DNA of 52,455 nt from IMG/VR virus record IMGVR_UViG_3300001533_001980, positions 1 through 52,455 of that record. One strand, written 5' to 3'. Shown piece by piece: positions 33,962 to 41,606 of this stretch. The notes under the pieces are model-generated. The model had not been told where the DNA came from. It ran no database searches and saw nothing but the letters and a program-made list of their open reading frames with translations. Position 1 is the stretch's first letter; the number at the start of each line of letters is the position of its first letter. A program made the translations under genes and the position numbers. Source of the DNA: a virus.

Positions 33962-34186
33962 ATGAATTGGCGACCGAGACAGACTGCGCCTACAGACGGC
34001 ACCCCATTCCTTGCTGCGTGGTTGAGTAACGTCGTCATCGCGTACCGCAATACCGACGTTGACGGGTGGCAGGAGTGGCCCGACGGCGACTTCGAGGATG
34101 TGCCCGGTGAGTGGACTCACTGGATGCCACTTCCTTCTCTGCCGAACACCCAAGCTGACTTTTGCGAAAGGAGCGAAGCGGAATGA
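33962..34186 (+). CDS. Small phage protein, DUF551-like
   Basis: 74 residues. It begins MNWRPRQTAPTDGTPFLAAW and has a WTHWMPLPSLP segment, the paired signature of widespread small phage proteins (WRPIxTAPKDGT and WMPLPxxP). Function unknown. The stop overlaps the next start. Confidence 0.6.
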   Translation: MNWRPRQTAPTDGTPFLAAWLSNVVIAYRNTDVDGWQEWPDGDFEDVPGEWTHWMPLPSLPNTQADFCERSEAE

Positions 34187-34662
34187 GCATAAAATCAAGC
34201 GACTTGTTCGCCGTTGGCGACGAGGTACAGATCAAGGTCGGTGCGTCTGCGTGGATGAAGGAGCATAACTACTGGATTGCCGATTGGCCGGAGTCTATTG
34301 ACGGTATGGCGGGAGTTATTGCGAACGACTACACGCAGTACGCCGGAAACGACTGCCACTACGAGGTTGTGATTGAAGGCGTGACCGGGTGCGGTGTGCA
34401 TCCGCAATGGTTGACGGCGAACGCGGCTGATTTGATCGTGAAGACAGGTGAATCGAATTGTTGTCACGAAGACTTCATCTGCTGTGGCCGCGAGATGACT
34501 CCTACAGGCTTTCAATTTGGCAACGGTTGGGAGTGTGACGTTTGCGGACACCGTGAGTTCGACGTAGCATCGTTCAAGATGGGCGGCAACTACGAAGAGT
34601 ATTTGAGGACGAGCGACAATGCCTGTGCTACCTTCCCCGTTCGTGTTCAGGATCAAGGGTAA
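34183..34662 (+). pseudogene. Hypothetical protein with 3' end altered by an insertion
   Basis: About 159 residues from ATG 34183 (AAAGGAGCG). The middle has a KOW/SH3-like strand pattern, and the end holds CCHEDFICCGREM and CDVCGH zinc ligands. At 34600-34624 it enters the 25-bp direct repeat, and past it reads 12 foreign codons before a stop. With the right-hand repeat (39212) the native end would be EYLRTSDNA then stop. The host gene is thus nearly intact; the insertion falls at its last codons. Confidence 0.6.
34600..34624 (+). repeat. 25-bp direct repeat, left copy
   Basis: Starts TATTTGAGGACG and ends GCGACAATGCCT; identical to 39212-39236. It marks the left boundary of the GC-rich restriction-modification insert. 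Confidence 0.9.
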
Positions 34663-34693
34663 CCTCGCTTTGCTCGGTCGCTAGAGAATTCGA

Positions 34694-34828
34694 ACCACGG
34701 ATTACACTGAGCACACGGATTAATGTGTAAACATCTATCCTGAAACACCTTGCGAATCATTTTGTCACTGGCTACAAGCAGTGCCCATAACCCCATCCCG
34801 AATCCGTGTATTCCGAGTAATCCGTGGT
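34694..34828. repeat. Imperfect inverted repeat pair
   Basis: ACCACGGATTACACTGAG begins the left arm (34694-34721), and the right arm (34800-34828) is its near reverse complement ending TAATCCGTGGT. They enclose about 80 nt with no gene. Such ACGGATTAC repeats are scattered in some bacterial chromosomes, supporting a host origin of the insert. Confidence 0.65.
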
Positions 34829-34901
34829 CAGAAAATCCCCCATCCACAACAGTTTTCTCTTGACGGTGCATCCCCGTCACGCGGTTACAGGTTCCCATAC
34901 A

Positions 34902-35057
34902 TTACTGCGCATCATTGCACGGGGTGGTGGAGACCTCCAAGTCGGCGGCAATGGCCTTCATCGGGGCGCCCCTTGCCTTCCGCCAGGACCGCAGCGCGTG
35001 CCCGAGCTTGGCTCGCGCACAGTCGCGGTTTTCGTTCTGTCGTTGTTCGCCTCGCAT
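34902..35057 (-). pseudogene. Truncated XRE-type HTH fragment
   Basis: 51 residues. LGHALRSWRKARGAPMKAIA then ADLEVSTT matches the first half of a Cro/C1-type helix-turn-helix, then breaks off. It lies just downstream of the restriction-modification gene, where such regulators or controllers often sit. Confidence 0.45.
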
Positions 35058-35073
35058 GGCTTCATGCTCCCCA

Positions 35074-38000
35074 TCAAAAGAAAGGCGCGCATTCGCGCTT
35101 GCCGTCAAACGCCTCCGGCCAGCCGCCGTGCGCCTCAATGGTCTGGTCTATGGCGTTCATCAGCCGGATCGTCTCGTGCAAGGCGACGACGATTTTCTGG
35201 TAGTGCTGGATGTCGGCGTAGTCGAGGGTGCGGCCCTTTCGGTCTTTGAGCCACTTTTCGCAGACCTGGTAGCCGCCGACGCGGAAGTTCCAGACGTCTG
35301 CCGGAATGCCGCCGAAATATTGGGTGGCGTTGATGTGGACGCGGCCGGTGGGGTCGGGGGACGCGGACGGTAATGAGGAGAATGCAGGCGGGACGCCCGC
35401 ACCACTTTCTTCCGACGGCAGGCAAGATGCCTGCACCACGTTAAAGATGACTCGGTCAACTTCGTTGGTGCCTTTTTCGGGGAAGTCGGTGATGAAGTGA
35501 TCGAGATTGGGGGATTGCAGGAGATGCAGGGCGACGAGGTCGACGCCATGTGCGGCGAGGCGGAAGAAGAGGTCGTGGTCGGCGGTGAGGGGCAGGCGCG
35601 GGAAGTCGATTTTGAGGAATTCGGCGTAACGCTCGCGATAGGTCGGCGAATGGAGGATGGCGTAGGCGTAGTGGAAGATGTCTTCGGGCGTGAACCGGGC
35701 GGGTGCTGACGCTGACGCGGCGGGCGCAGCGACAAACGGGATGCCAAGCCGCTTTTCGAGATCGGCTATGAACTTTGGATTCAGGTTCGGACGTCGCCCG
35801 CCGGAGATATCAAGCTCGTCGCCCTCGGGGTGGAGGTAGAGGGGGAAAGCGGTGTTGATGTCGTAGGCGGCAACGGACTTATGAGCCGCCAGCGCGTTTG
35901 TGCAAAGAAGCCCGAACGGTTCCTCGGTCTTGCGGGTGGTTAGTATCGCCAGATTGTCGCCGTCGGGATGGAGGTAGAGGGGGAAAGCGGAGGTTATCTC
36001 ACGCGTGCGATTTGACACGCTACAGCATTCGGAAATAGCAGACGAACAGAAGACATGGACATAGTCACCGGCAATCACTTGGCGGCAGGCCAGTAGCGAA
36101 AGGTTGTCGATGGTCATGTGTCGCATGACCGGGCGTGCCGGCGTGCCGATGAATCCGCGCGATTGGCCGCTGTACCAGGTGTGGCGAAGGTCGAACGGGC
36201 GATACAAGATCGGCTGGAAACAGGTGTCTTCGCGGTTTTTGGCCACATCCGCCTTGGCTTTGGCGACTTGCCAGTCGCGGCTGTCTTTGTGCAGATCATA
36301 GCGGGTGCGGATCGCGTTTTCGTCGAGTGTGCGGAAATCCTCCACGACTCGCCGGATGCCTTCTTTCGTGAAATGGATGGATAAACGATCACGCTCGGTT
36401 TTGACGGCATTACCGGAAACCGTGAAGACCTCGCGCAAGGACCAGCCGCGCTCGTATTCTTCCCGGCTGCGGTCGTCCTTGGGCACGAAGAAGTGATAGG
36501 GCTCGTTCGGGGCGAGTTCGGTCCAGGGGGTGGTTTCGGCGTCGTTTTCCCAGAGCCAGTGGTATTTGCCGCCGACGAGCCGGTCGTCTTCGTAGAGGGC
36601 GCGGCGGCCCCAGAGGTCGGCGTGGTATACGCGGGCCAAGGTAGACGCGGCGTCACGCCGCGTTGGAACGAGGCGGGACGCCGCGTCTACTTTGTTTTTC
36701 ACCGCCAGGAGGATGGATACGCCGACGGTGATGTCGAAGACGTTTTCGTCCTTGCCGCCGTCGGGAGTCCTTTCCTTCTTCTTGGAACTGCCATGCAGGT
36801 TGAGGACATAGATTTCGTCGAAGGATTCGAGCAGGCTTTGGCGCATGCGGCGATGGGTGATGCCGTCGAGGTAGCTGTTGTTGGTGATGAAGCCGACGAT
36901 GCCGTGGCCGGTCTGGTCAATGCGCCATTGGGCGAAGCGGATGAACTTGATGTAGTCGTCGTCGAGGTTGAGCTTCTTCTCGTTGAGGTCGCGTTTGTAG
37001 TCGGCCAGCAGCCCGAGAATCCAGGGGTTGCGGTTCATCTGGCCGAAGTTGGAATAGGGCGGATTGCCCATGACGACCATGATCTCGCGGTCGCGCTTGA
37101 TTTCGGCGGCGGCGTTGGCTTCGCGCGAAATGAACTGGCCGAGCAGCATCTCGGAGCGCTTGGCGGCTTCTTCGAGGGTGTTGGTGAGGTAGATGCCGAG
37201 CCGCTGGTCGCTGCCGAAGGTGTAGCCGGTGGTTTCGAGTTGCATGCTGAGCTTGAGGTGGGCGACGGCATAGGGGGCCATGAGCAGTTCGAAGCCGAAC
37301 AGGCGCGGCAGGAGATGGCGGCCGACATAGCCGTCCCTCACGCCGCGCTGACGCTGGAACGCCTCCTGGATACGCTCGATGGCGAAGTACAGGAAGGTGC
37401 CCGTGCCGGTGGCCGGGTCGAGGATGAGGGTGTTTTCGTCGGCCAGTCCCCTGGGACGGTCGAGGCGGGTCTTGAGCAGCCAGTCGAGCGAGCGGACGAT
37501 GTAGCGGACGACGGGTTCGGGGGTGTAGAAGACGCCGCGCACGTCGCGCAGGGCCGGATCGTAGGCGGCCAGGAAGGTTTCGTAGAAGTGGACGACGGGG
37601 TCTTCGCGGCCTTTGCACTTGCCGAAATCGCGCAGGATTTCGCCCATGTCGGCGTGCGCGAGCAGGGCGACCATGTCGTTGACCGCCCAGGCGATGGTGT
37701 CGGGCATGCGCGCACCAGCGATCTGCTCGAAGAGCAGGCGCAGGAAGGGATTGGTGCGCGGCAGGTACTGGGCGGCGGAGAGGCGGGAGAAGGGCTTGCT
37801 GGGGGCCTGTGCGCGGGCGGCGAAGAGGCCGTAGGCCAGCGTCTGGGCGAACATGTCGGCGAAGGCGTGCTCGTCGAGATCGGGAATCAGGGTCTCGCGA
37901 AAGGCGGTCAGCCATTCGTTCAGCCAGACATCGGGAGTGCCATAGCCGGGCATGGTCTCGTGGACGGCCCGCGTGTCGGCGGACTTCTGCCGCTCCTTCT

Positions 38001-38559
38001 CGTCCCGCAGCGTGGCCAGCAGGAGGTCGCGCAGCATGCGCGTGAACCCGGCCATGTGGCGGGCCAGATCACGGGCCGTGGAGACAGTCAGGGCGGGCTG
38101 GGTATAGAACGCCGTGAGGAAGGCGGTGAGTTGCGCCGCGCCGTCGGGCACGGGCTTGAGACGCCCCTTGGCATCGAAATCGGCCACGCGCAGGGTCAGC
38201 CGCTTCTCGCCGGCGGCATACCAGCGGAATTCAAGGTAATCGGTCAGCACCCAGTTCGGCAGGGTGGCATAGCGCAGGAACTGCCCACCGTTCGGCCCCT
38301 TGCCGCGCTCCATCTCATCGAGGTTGACGCCGACATCCTTGGTCTCGATATGCCCGACCGGCACACCATTGCGCGTGATGTTGAAATCCGGGGCGCCGCA
38401 GGCGATGCGGCGGGGCTCGTTGGTGGCGACGATGCCGGGGTCAACGGCTTCGAGCAACGCCTTCAGCGCCGGGCGGTGCGTATGCTCGGTGGCGTCACCG
38501 CGCTCGATATTCGCGCGCAGGTCGCGTATGTAGTCGCCGAATGTGCTATGGTTGGGCAT
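35074..38559 (-). CDS. Type ISP-like restriction-modification enzyme (nuclease + N6-adenine MTase + TRD)
   Basis: 1161 residues from ATG 38559; the frame is open from 38712, but the MPNHSTFGDYIRDLRANI start fits the family. N-terminal PD-(D/E)xK-type nuclease: GAPDFNITRNGVPVGHIETK (about 55-75). Methyltransferase motif I DPATGTGTFL (near 370) and motif IV NPPYSNF (near 490). The C-terminal half is a target-recognition region. No helicase domain is present, unlike LlaGI-type ISP enzymes, so it is a single-chain enzyme that cuts and methylates. Two palindromic insertions lie in frame within it. Confidence 0.8.
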   Translation of the reverse strand: MPNHSTFGDYIRDLRANIERGDATEHTHRPALKALLEAVDPGIVATNEPRRIACGAPDFNITRNGVPVGHIETKDVGVNLDEMERGKGPNGGQFLRYATLPNWVLTDYLEFRWYAAGEKRLTLRVADFDAKGRLKPVPDGAAQLTAFLTAFYTQPALTVSTARDLARHMAGFTRMLRDLLLATLRDEKERQKSADTRAVHETMPGYGTPDVWLNEWLTAFRETLIPDLDEHAFADMFAQTLAYGLFAARAQAPSKPFSRLSAAQYLPRTNPFLRLLFEQIAGARMPDTIAWAVNDMVALLAHADMGEILRDFGKCKGREDPVVHFYETFLAAYDPALRDVRGVFYTPEPVVRYIVRSLDWLLKTRLDRPRGLADENTLILDPATGTGTFLYFAIERIQEAFQRQRGVRDGYVGRHLLPRLFGFELLMAPYAVAHLKLSMQLETTGYTFGSDQRLGIYLTNTLEEAAKRSEMLLGQFISREANAAAEIKRDREIMVVMGNPPYSNFGQMNRNPWILGLLADYKRDLNEKKLNLDDDYIKFIRFAQWRIDQTGHGIVGFITNNSYLDGITHRRMRQSLLESFDEIYVLNLHGSSKKKERTPDGGKDENVFDITVGVSILLAVKNKVDAASRLVPTRRDAASTLARVYHADLWGRRALYEDDRLVGGKYHWLWENDAETTPWTELAPNEPYHFFVPKDDRSREEYERGWSLREVFTVSGNAVKTERDRLSIHFTKEGIRRVVEDFRTLDENAIRTRYDLHKDSRDWQVAKAKADVAKNREDTCFQPILYRPFDLRHTWYSGQSRGFIGTPARPVMRHMTIDNLSLLACRQVIAGDYVHVFCSSAISECCSVSNRTREITSAFPLYLHPDGDNLAILTTRKTEEPFGLLCTNALAAHKSVAAYDINTAFPLYLHPEGDELDISGGRRPNLNPKFIADLEKRLGIPFVAAPAASASAPARFTPEDIFHYAYAILHSPTYRERYAEFLKIDFPRLPLTADHDLFFRLAAHGVDLVALHLLQSPNLDHFITDFPEKGTNEVDRVIFNVVQASCLPSEESGAGVPPAFSSLPSASPDPTGRVHINATQYFGGIPADVWNFRVGGYQVCEKWLKDRKGRTLDYADIQHYQKIVVALHETIRLMNAIDQTIEAHGGWPEAFDGKRECAPFF
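35388..35434. repeat. Paired palindromes inside the R-M coding sequence
   Basis: GCGGG-ACG-CCCGC (35388-35400) and GCAGGCA-AGA-TGCCTGC (35418-35434) form two hairpins 17 nt apart. On the minus strand they encode VQASCLPSEESGAGVPPA in frame. The form is that of interspersed palindromic repeats that insert in coding regions. Confidence 0.65.
36641..36690. repeat. 14-bp inverted repeat inside the R-M coding sequence
   Basis: GTAGACGCGGCGTC (36641-36654) and GACGCCGCGTCTAC (36677-36690) are perfect inverted repeats around a 22-nt loop. On the minus strand it encodes VDAASRLVPTRRDAAST, a stretch that looks foreign between methyltransferase and recognition segments. Confidence 0.7.
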
Positions 38560-38707
38560 AAGGTGACAAGCGACCTTCCAGTTCCGAGATATTCTCCGAT
38601 ACATGTGCCAACAAATCGTCAGCCGTCGTCCATTCGGGGTCTTCCAGATCGGCTCTGGCATAGGCCAGCCAATCGCGGGGATTCCAGGAGTCAGTCTTTC
38701 TCGGCAA
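38546..38707 (-). pseudogene. Truncated HEPN-domain ORF
   Basis: About 53 residues if read from TTG 38707: TDSWNPRDWLAYARADLED, then DDLLAHVSENISELEGRL. It resembles the first helix pair of HEPN proteins that pair with MNT nucleotidyltransferases, but the RNase motif (R-x4-6-H) and the second half are missing. It overlaps the ends of both neighbours. Confidence 0.35.
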
Positions 38708-39050
38708 GACACACCCCCTCACGCAGGATGGTTTCGAAAAAAGGATCGCGAATGTGGCGTTTCTCGGCCAAACGTTCCAGAGATATCGGCACCTGGTTCA
38801 AGGCAGGCTTGTTGCGGATGCGTCCGATGGCCCGGCGCAGGGTGCGTGCCGTCGACTGTTGCGTCTCGATCCCGTTCGTGACGATACACAGGTCGATATC
38901 GCTTTCCGGCGCGTTCTCGCCACGCGAATACGATCCGAAAAGCAAAACGCGCTCGACATGCAGGACCTCATCGAATGCCTGAATGCACGCCTGCAATCCA
39001 TCCGCATGCGCGTGCAACGCTTCCGCCATTCGTTCTGATCGAACTTTCAT
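38691..39050 (-). CDS. MNT-type nucleotidyltransferase
   Basis: 119 residues from ATG 39050 (frame open from 39122). The signature GSYSRGENAPESDIDLCIV gives the GS-x10-DxD site of the Pol-beta nucleotidyltransferase superfamily. In MntA-HepT systems this protein is the antitoxin that modifies a HEPN toxin. Here the downstream HEPN-like ORF is truncated, so the pair is probably broken or the ORF is used differently. Confidence 0.75.
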   Translation of the reverse strand: MKVRSERMAEALHAHADGLQACIQAFDEVLHVERVLLFGSYSRGENAPESDIDLCIVTNGIETQQSTARTLRRAIGRIRNKPALNQVPISLERLAEKRHIRDPFFETILREGVCLAEKD

Positions 39051-39211
39051 CGTTTTCTCTAATTCACGAGGCACTTCGCGTCGGCAAGACAACACAGCTC
39101 CGCCTTGTGCTAATCTCGCCAACCTAAGCCATCCCTAAATCGATGGCAAGGTTTGTTTGCTGACAGTTTTTTTGCAGACCTGCAGAGTATCTTGCAAAAC
39201 CCACTGGTAAC

Positions 39212-39236
39212 TATTTGAGGACGAGCGACAATGCCT
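39212..39236 (+). repeat. 25-bp direct repeat, right copy
   Basis: Identical to 34600-34624. Read with the left host gene it restores EYLRTSDNA and a TAA stop (39235-39237). Confidence 0.9.
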
Positions 39237-39325
39237 AATGCACGGTTTACGAGCGTACCGCTATTGGCGTGTCATCCGATGTGCGTCAGATACAACGACT
39301 GGTTAGAAGGCAGAGGTACCAACCT

Positions 39326-39890
39326 ATGAAATTGGGCGACAGAATAAAGCGATACGAGGCGGTAAGCCACTACACAGCAACCGGCAGAACTCCGCTGATG
39401 ATTCGGGTGGACGGCAGGGCTTTTCACACGTTCACGCGAAGCATGGACAGGCCGTTTGACCAGAATCTGATCGACGCGATGGTGAATGCGGCCCGCGATG
39501 TTGCTGCCGAAATGCAGGGCTTCAAAGCGGCTTATATTCAATCCGATGAGGTGACGTTCTGCGTAACCGACTACGACAGGATTGAGAGCCAAGGCTGGTT
39601 CGACTACGACTTGATGAAAGTGGTGTCAATTTCAGCAGCACTGATGGCTGTGAGGTTTATCCGGCACCTGGGCACCGCAAAGACCCCTGTGTTTGATGGG
39701 CGGGCTTTTTCGGTGCCAGGCGACCGACCTGACGCCGCAGCAGAAGAACGGTACGTTCTTGATTCAGGGCGAGGACGGCATTGCAGAGCGACACGACATT
39801 CTGCCGACCTACGACGCTGTAAACGCTGGAATTGGCACCCTGTTTGAGATGCCTTCTAACACGGCATTAACCAACAAGGAGAATATATGA
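39326..39890 (+). pseudogene. Decayed Thg1-like tRNA-His guanylyltransferase
   Basis: Residues 1-130 (MKLGDRIKRYEAV, RTPLMIRVDGRAFHTFTR, then AYIQSDEVTF with the catalytic carboxylates) clearly match Thg1, which adds G to the 5' end of tRNA-His by 3'-5' polymerisation. After FSVPGD the frame shifts: the matching C-terminal piece (DLTPQQKNGTFLIQGEDG, HDILPTYDAVN) is in another frame at about 39730-39890. The central about 80-100 residues are missing. An internal deletion with frameshift is inferred. The nominal stop of the N-terminal frame is at 39847. Confidence 0.65.
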
Positions 39891-40012
39891 GCCTTGTTGT
39901 CTTCTGGTTTGCCTACGCAGACCCGTCGGGGGAGAATTCTTTCAGAATCTTAACTCTCTCGTGCAATGAAGAGGGAGAGGACACGATAGACGGCAAAACT
40001 AAGGAGCACTGA
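39887..40012 (+). CDS. 41-residue ORF overlapping a 28-bp element
   Basis: MSLVVFWFAYADPSGENSF..., ATG 39887 after AACAAGGAGAAT. Copy D of the 28-bp element lies inside it, encoding FRILTLSCNEE. It may be a real small gene or chance. Its stop overlaps the next start. Confidence 0.4.
   Translation: MSLVVFWFAYADPSGENSFRILTLSCNEEGEDTIDGKTKEH
39942..39969 (+). promoter_or_regulatory. 28-bp element TCAGAATC-N11-GTGCAATGA, copy D
   Basis: It ends 42 nt before ATG 40012, followed by AGAGGGAGAGG. It is the only copy inside a plausible small ORF. Confidence 0.6.
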
Positions 40013-40212
40013 TGAAAGTAATGCGAGACTGGGCGGACAATGAAGAGCTTATGGTTGCGGTTACTGAGGCAATGAGTACCGGCGACATTGCCGATGAATT
40101 CGGGGTGGAGGTAGACGCCCGAAACGAGGAAGGCTCTTACGGCGAGCGGGGCTACATCGAACTGAAGTACGACGGGCGCAGGTTTCGTCTGGCGTTGGAA
40201 GAATTGCTTTAG
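40012..40212 (+). CDS. Hypothetical 66-residue acidic protein
   Basis: AAGGAGCACTG precedes ATG 40012. It contains ELKYDGRRFRLALEELL at the end. No family recognised. Confidence 0.5.
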   Translation: MKVMRDWADNEELMVAVTEAMSTGDIADEFGVEVDARNEEGSYGERGYIELKYDGRRFRLALEELL

Positions 40213-40239
40213 AAAGCAAGAAAGAAGCCGAGCAGGATA

Positions 40240-40596
40240 ATGAGAATGTGGATGGTCAATCCTGTGTGGCTCTGTATGCAGCACCTTTCTGGTGAGCATA
40301 ATGAGATCCACAAACACAGGCACAATTTCGAGAAGGGGCATTCGATTGCGGGGCGTATCGCAATAAACGCCTGTGAGCCGATATCCATGAAAACGCGACA
40401 TGATGAGCTGGAAGCAGAGATACAGCGTAGGGCCAGGGTTGCCGGACGGAAGCCCCCGCATAGCCCGTATGAGATTCCTGACCTGTCTTATCTGTCTGAC
40501 GAACATCGGCAGCTTGACGACGATGTTGGGCTCCACGAGAACAATAAGCCCTGCGTTGAAGGTATGCGAAATCTGTCCTTCTCACGCCCCCTTTGA
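40240..40596 (+). CDS. Pyrimidine-dimer glycosylase/endonuclease V-like protein
   Basis: 118 residues. MRMWMVNPVWLCMQHLSGEH, an IHKHR segment, and RHDELEAEIQRR match the pattern of bacterial and phage proteins annotated as pyrimidine-dimer DNA glycosylase/endonuclease V (LCxxHLxGEHxExH then RHxxLxxEMxRR). These excise UV dimers. The assignment is by motif memory only. The stop is followed after 23 nt by copy F of the 28-bp element. Confidence 0.55.
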   Translation: MRMWMVNPVWLCMQHLSGEHNEIHKHRHNFEKGHSIAGRIAINACEPISMKTRHDELEAEIQRRARVAGRKPPHSPYEIPDLSYLSDEHRQLDDDVGLHENNKPCVEGMRNLSFSRPL

Positions 40597-40619
40597 CAGT
40601 TCAAAGATTGATTAAATTC

Positions 40620-40647
40620 TCAGAATATCATGTCTGTTCTGCAATGT
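40620..40647 (+). promoter_or_regulatory. 28-bp element, copy F (diverged: TCAGAATA-N11-CTGCAATGT)
   Basis: Same spacing as the other five, with three changes in the conserved blocks. It precedes an AGGAGG site and ATG 40668. Confidence 0.5.
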
Positions 40648-40667
40648 ATACAATAGGAGGACACGAT

Positions 40668-41261
40668 ATGAGCTATGAAAATTCACCAGCTTGCAAGCTT
40701 CTCTGTAGCCAATGTGTAATCTGTGGAAGGCCACTTGTTGACGCAAGAAGCTGTCAGATGGGAGTGGGTCCTGAATGCGTCAAGCGCATCGATGTGGATA
40801 TTACGGGCGGGATTGATGAAGGGACTCGCAAGGTCGCCAATAAGTACATTTACGATGCGGCTGTTGCAGCCCAAGAAGGGCGGATTGAAGAAGTTCTTCG
40901 GTGCGCGGAAACTATCGAGGGCATGGGATTGGAAAGTCTTGCCGACAAGATCCGTCATCGCTTTAAAAAGGCAGCAGAGCGCGAATCTTCTATCGTCATC
41001 GAATCCGACGGCGTCTTCTACAGAGTGAAGACTCCGTTTCGACGTGGCGACAAGAAAGCCTTCGTCGCTGCATGGCGCAAGATTCCGGGCAGGCGGTATC
41101 GAGACGAAGTCAACTTCGTTCCTATTAGTCAGAAGAAGGCTCTGTGGGAACTGTTGCGGGAATTCTTCGGTGGCAAGTATGGGCGTGGACCCAAGGGCGT
41201 GTTCCGCATACCCCAGCCGGAGCCGAAGCCCGTTCAAATGGAATTGGGCGTGACGGCATAA
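40668..41261 (+). CDS. Zinc-finger plus HARP-like domain protein
   Basis: 197 residues from ATG 40668 with AGGAGG 7 nt upstream; the frame is open from 40593. CVICGRPLVDARSCQMGVGPEC (about 16-37) is the DUF6011-like zinc finger common in phages. The C-terminal half, from GVFYRVKTPFRRGDKKAF to a W-x-x-L-x-x-F segment, resembles the HARP-like module at the N-terminus of the SNF2 protein (1423). Possibly a DNA-structure-binding accessory factor. Confidence 0.55.
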   Translation: MSYENSPACKLLCSQCVICGRPLVDARSCQMGVGPECVKRIDVDITGGIDEGTRKVANKYIYDAAVAAQEGRIEEVLRCAETIEGMGLESLADKIRHRFKKAAERESSIVIESDGVFYRVKTPFRRGDKKAFVAAWRKIPGRRYRDEVNFVPISQKKALWELLREFFGGKYGRGPKGVFRIPQPEPKPVQMELGVTA

Positions 41262-41307
41262 GTGGTGGAAATCCCCAAGGGCGTTCCGTAACATAAGGAG
41301 AAAGACG

Positions 41308-41460
41308 ATGGCCCATTTGATCGACCCCGAACAGTGAATGCAGGCATGGATGAAAACATGGGTACTGGCGAAGTACGCCTCCGGCAAAGAAGAGTGGCTG
41401 GAGCAGCACGTATGCGATTACGCATGGCAAACCGGGCAGATGGACGGATTGCGGACGTGA
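41308..41460 (+). pseudogene. Small ORF with an in-frame TGA
   Basis: MAHLIDPEQ, then TGA (41335), then MQAWMKTWVLAKYASGKEEW... in the same frame to a stop at 41460. AAGGAGAAAGACG precedes the first ATG. A TGG-to-TGA change is likely. The downstream 40-codon part has its own ATG at 41338. Confidence 0.4.
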
Positions 41461-41578
41461 CGTTTCAGGCCGTCACGCTTGCGCGAATGATTGCCCGTGA
41501 GTAGCGCCAACGAAAGCATGAAGCGCGGCGAGCCGTCGCTCGCAGGCGTGATGAACCAAGCAACGCAGAGTGATTCCG

Positions 41579-41606
41579 TCAGAATCTCGGTCGTTTGGTG
41601 CAATGA
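41579..41606 (+). promoter_or_regulatory. 28-bp element TCAGAATC-N11-GTGCAATGA, copy E
   Basis: It abuts the start of the next gene (ATG 41607 or 41613). If it is a promoter, the mRNA would be leaderless or nearly so. Confidence 0.6.

Larger units (their letters stand above)
34625..39211. mobile_element. 4.6-kb GC-rich restriction-modification insert
   Basis: Between perfect 25-bp repeats lies DNA that is clearly more GC-rich than the phage, with its genes on the minus strand. It holds a nucleotidyltransferase, a truncated HEPN-like ORF, a large type ISP-like enzyme and an XRE fragment, plus palindromic repeats not seen elsewhere in the window. No recombinase is inside. Origin: probably a bacterial chromosome. 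The repeat may be an att core, a target duplication or a recombination seam; a chimeric assembly also has to be excluded. Confidence 0.75.

Noticed and set aside
34681-34700. Reverse-strand GGTTCGAATTCTC, like a tRNA T-arm
   Set aside because: No acceptor, anticodon or D arms can be drawn around it.
36917-37915. 332-codon minus-strand frame, Arg/Pro-rich
   Set aside because: It is an alternate frame within the same restriction-modification gene with low-complexity composition.
36493-38982. 829-codon open frame on the + strand across the restriction-modification gene
   Set aside because: It is the shadow of the minus-strand gene in GC-rich DNA; composition is Gly/Val/Glu biased and no motif is present, while the minus frame has full methyltransferase motifs.
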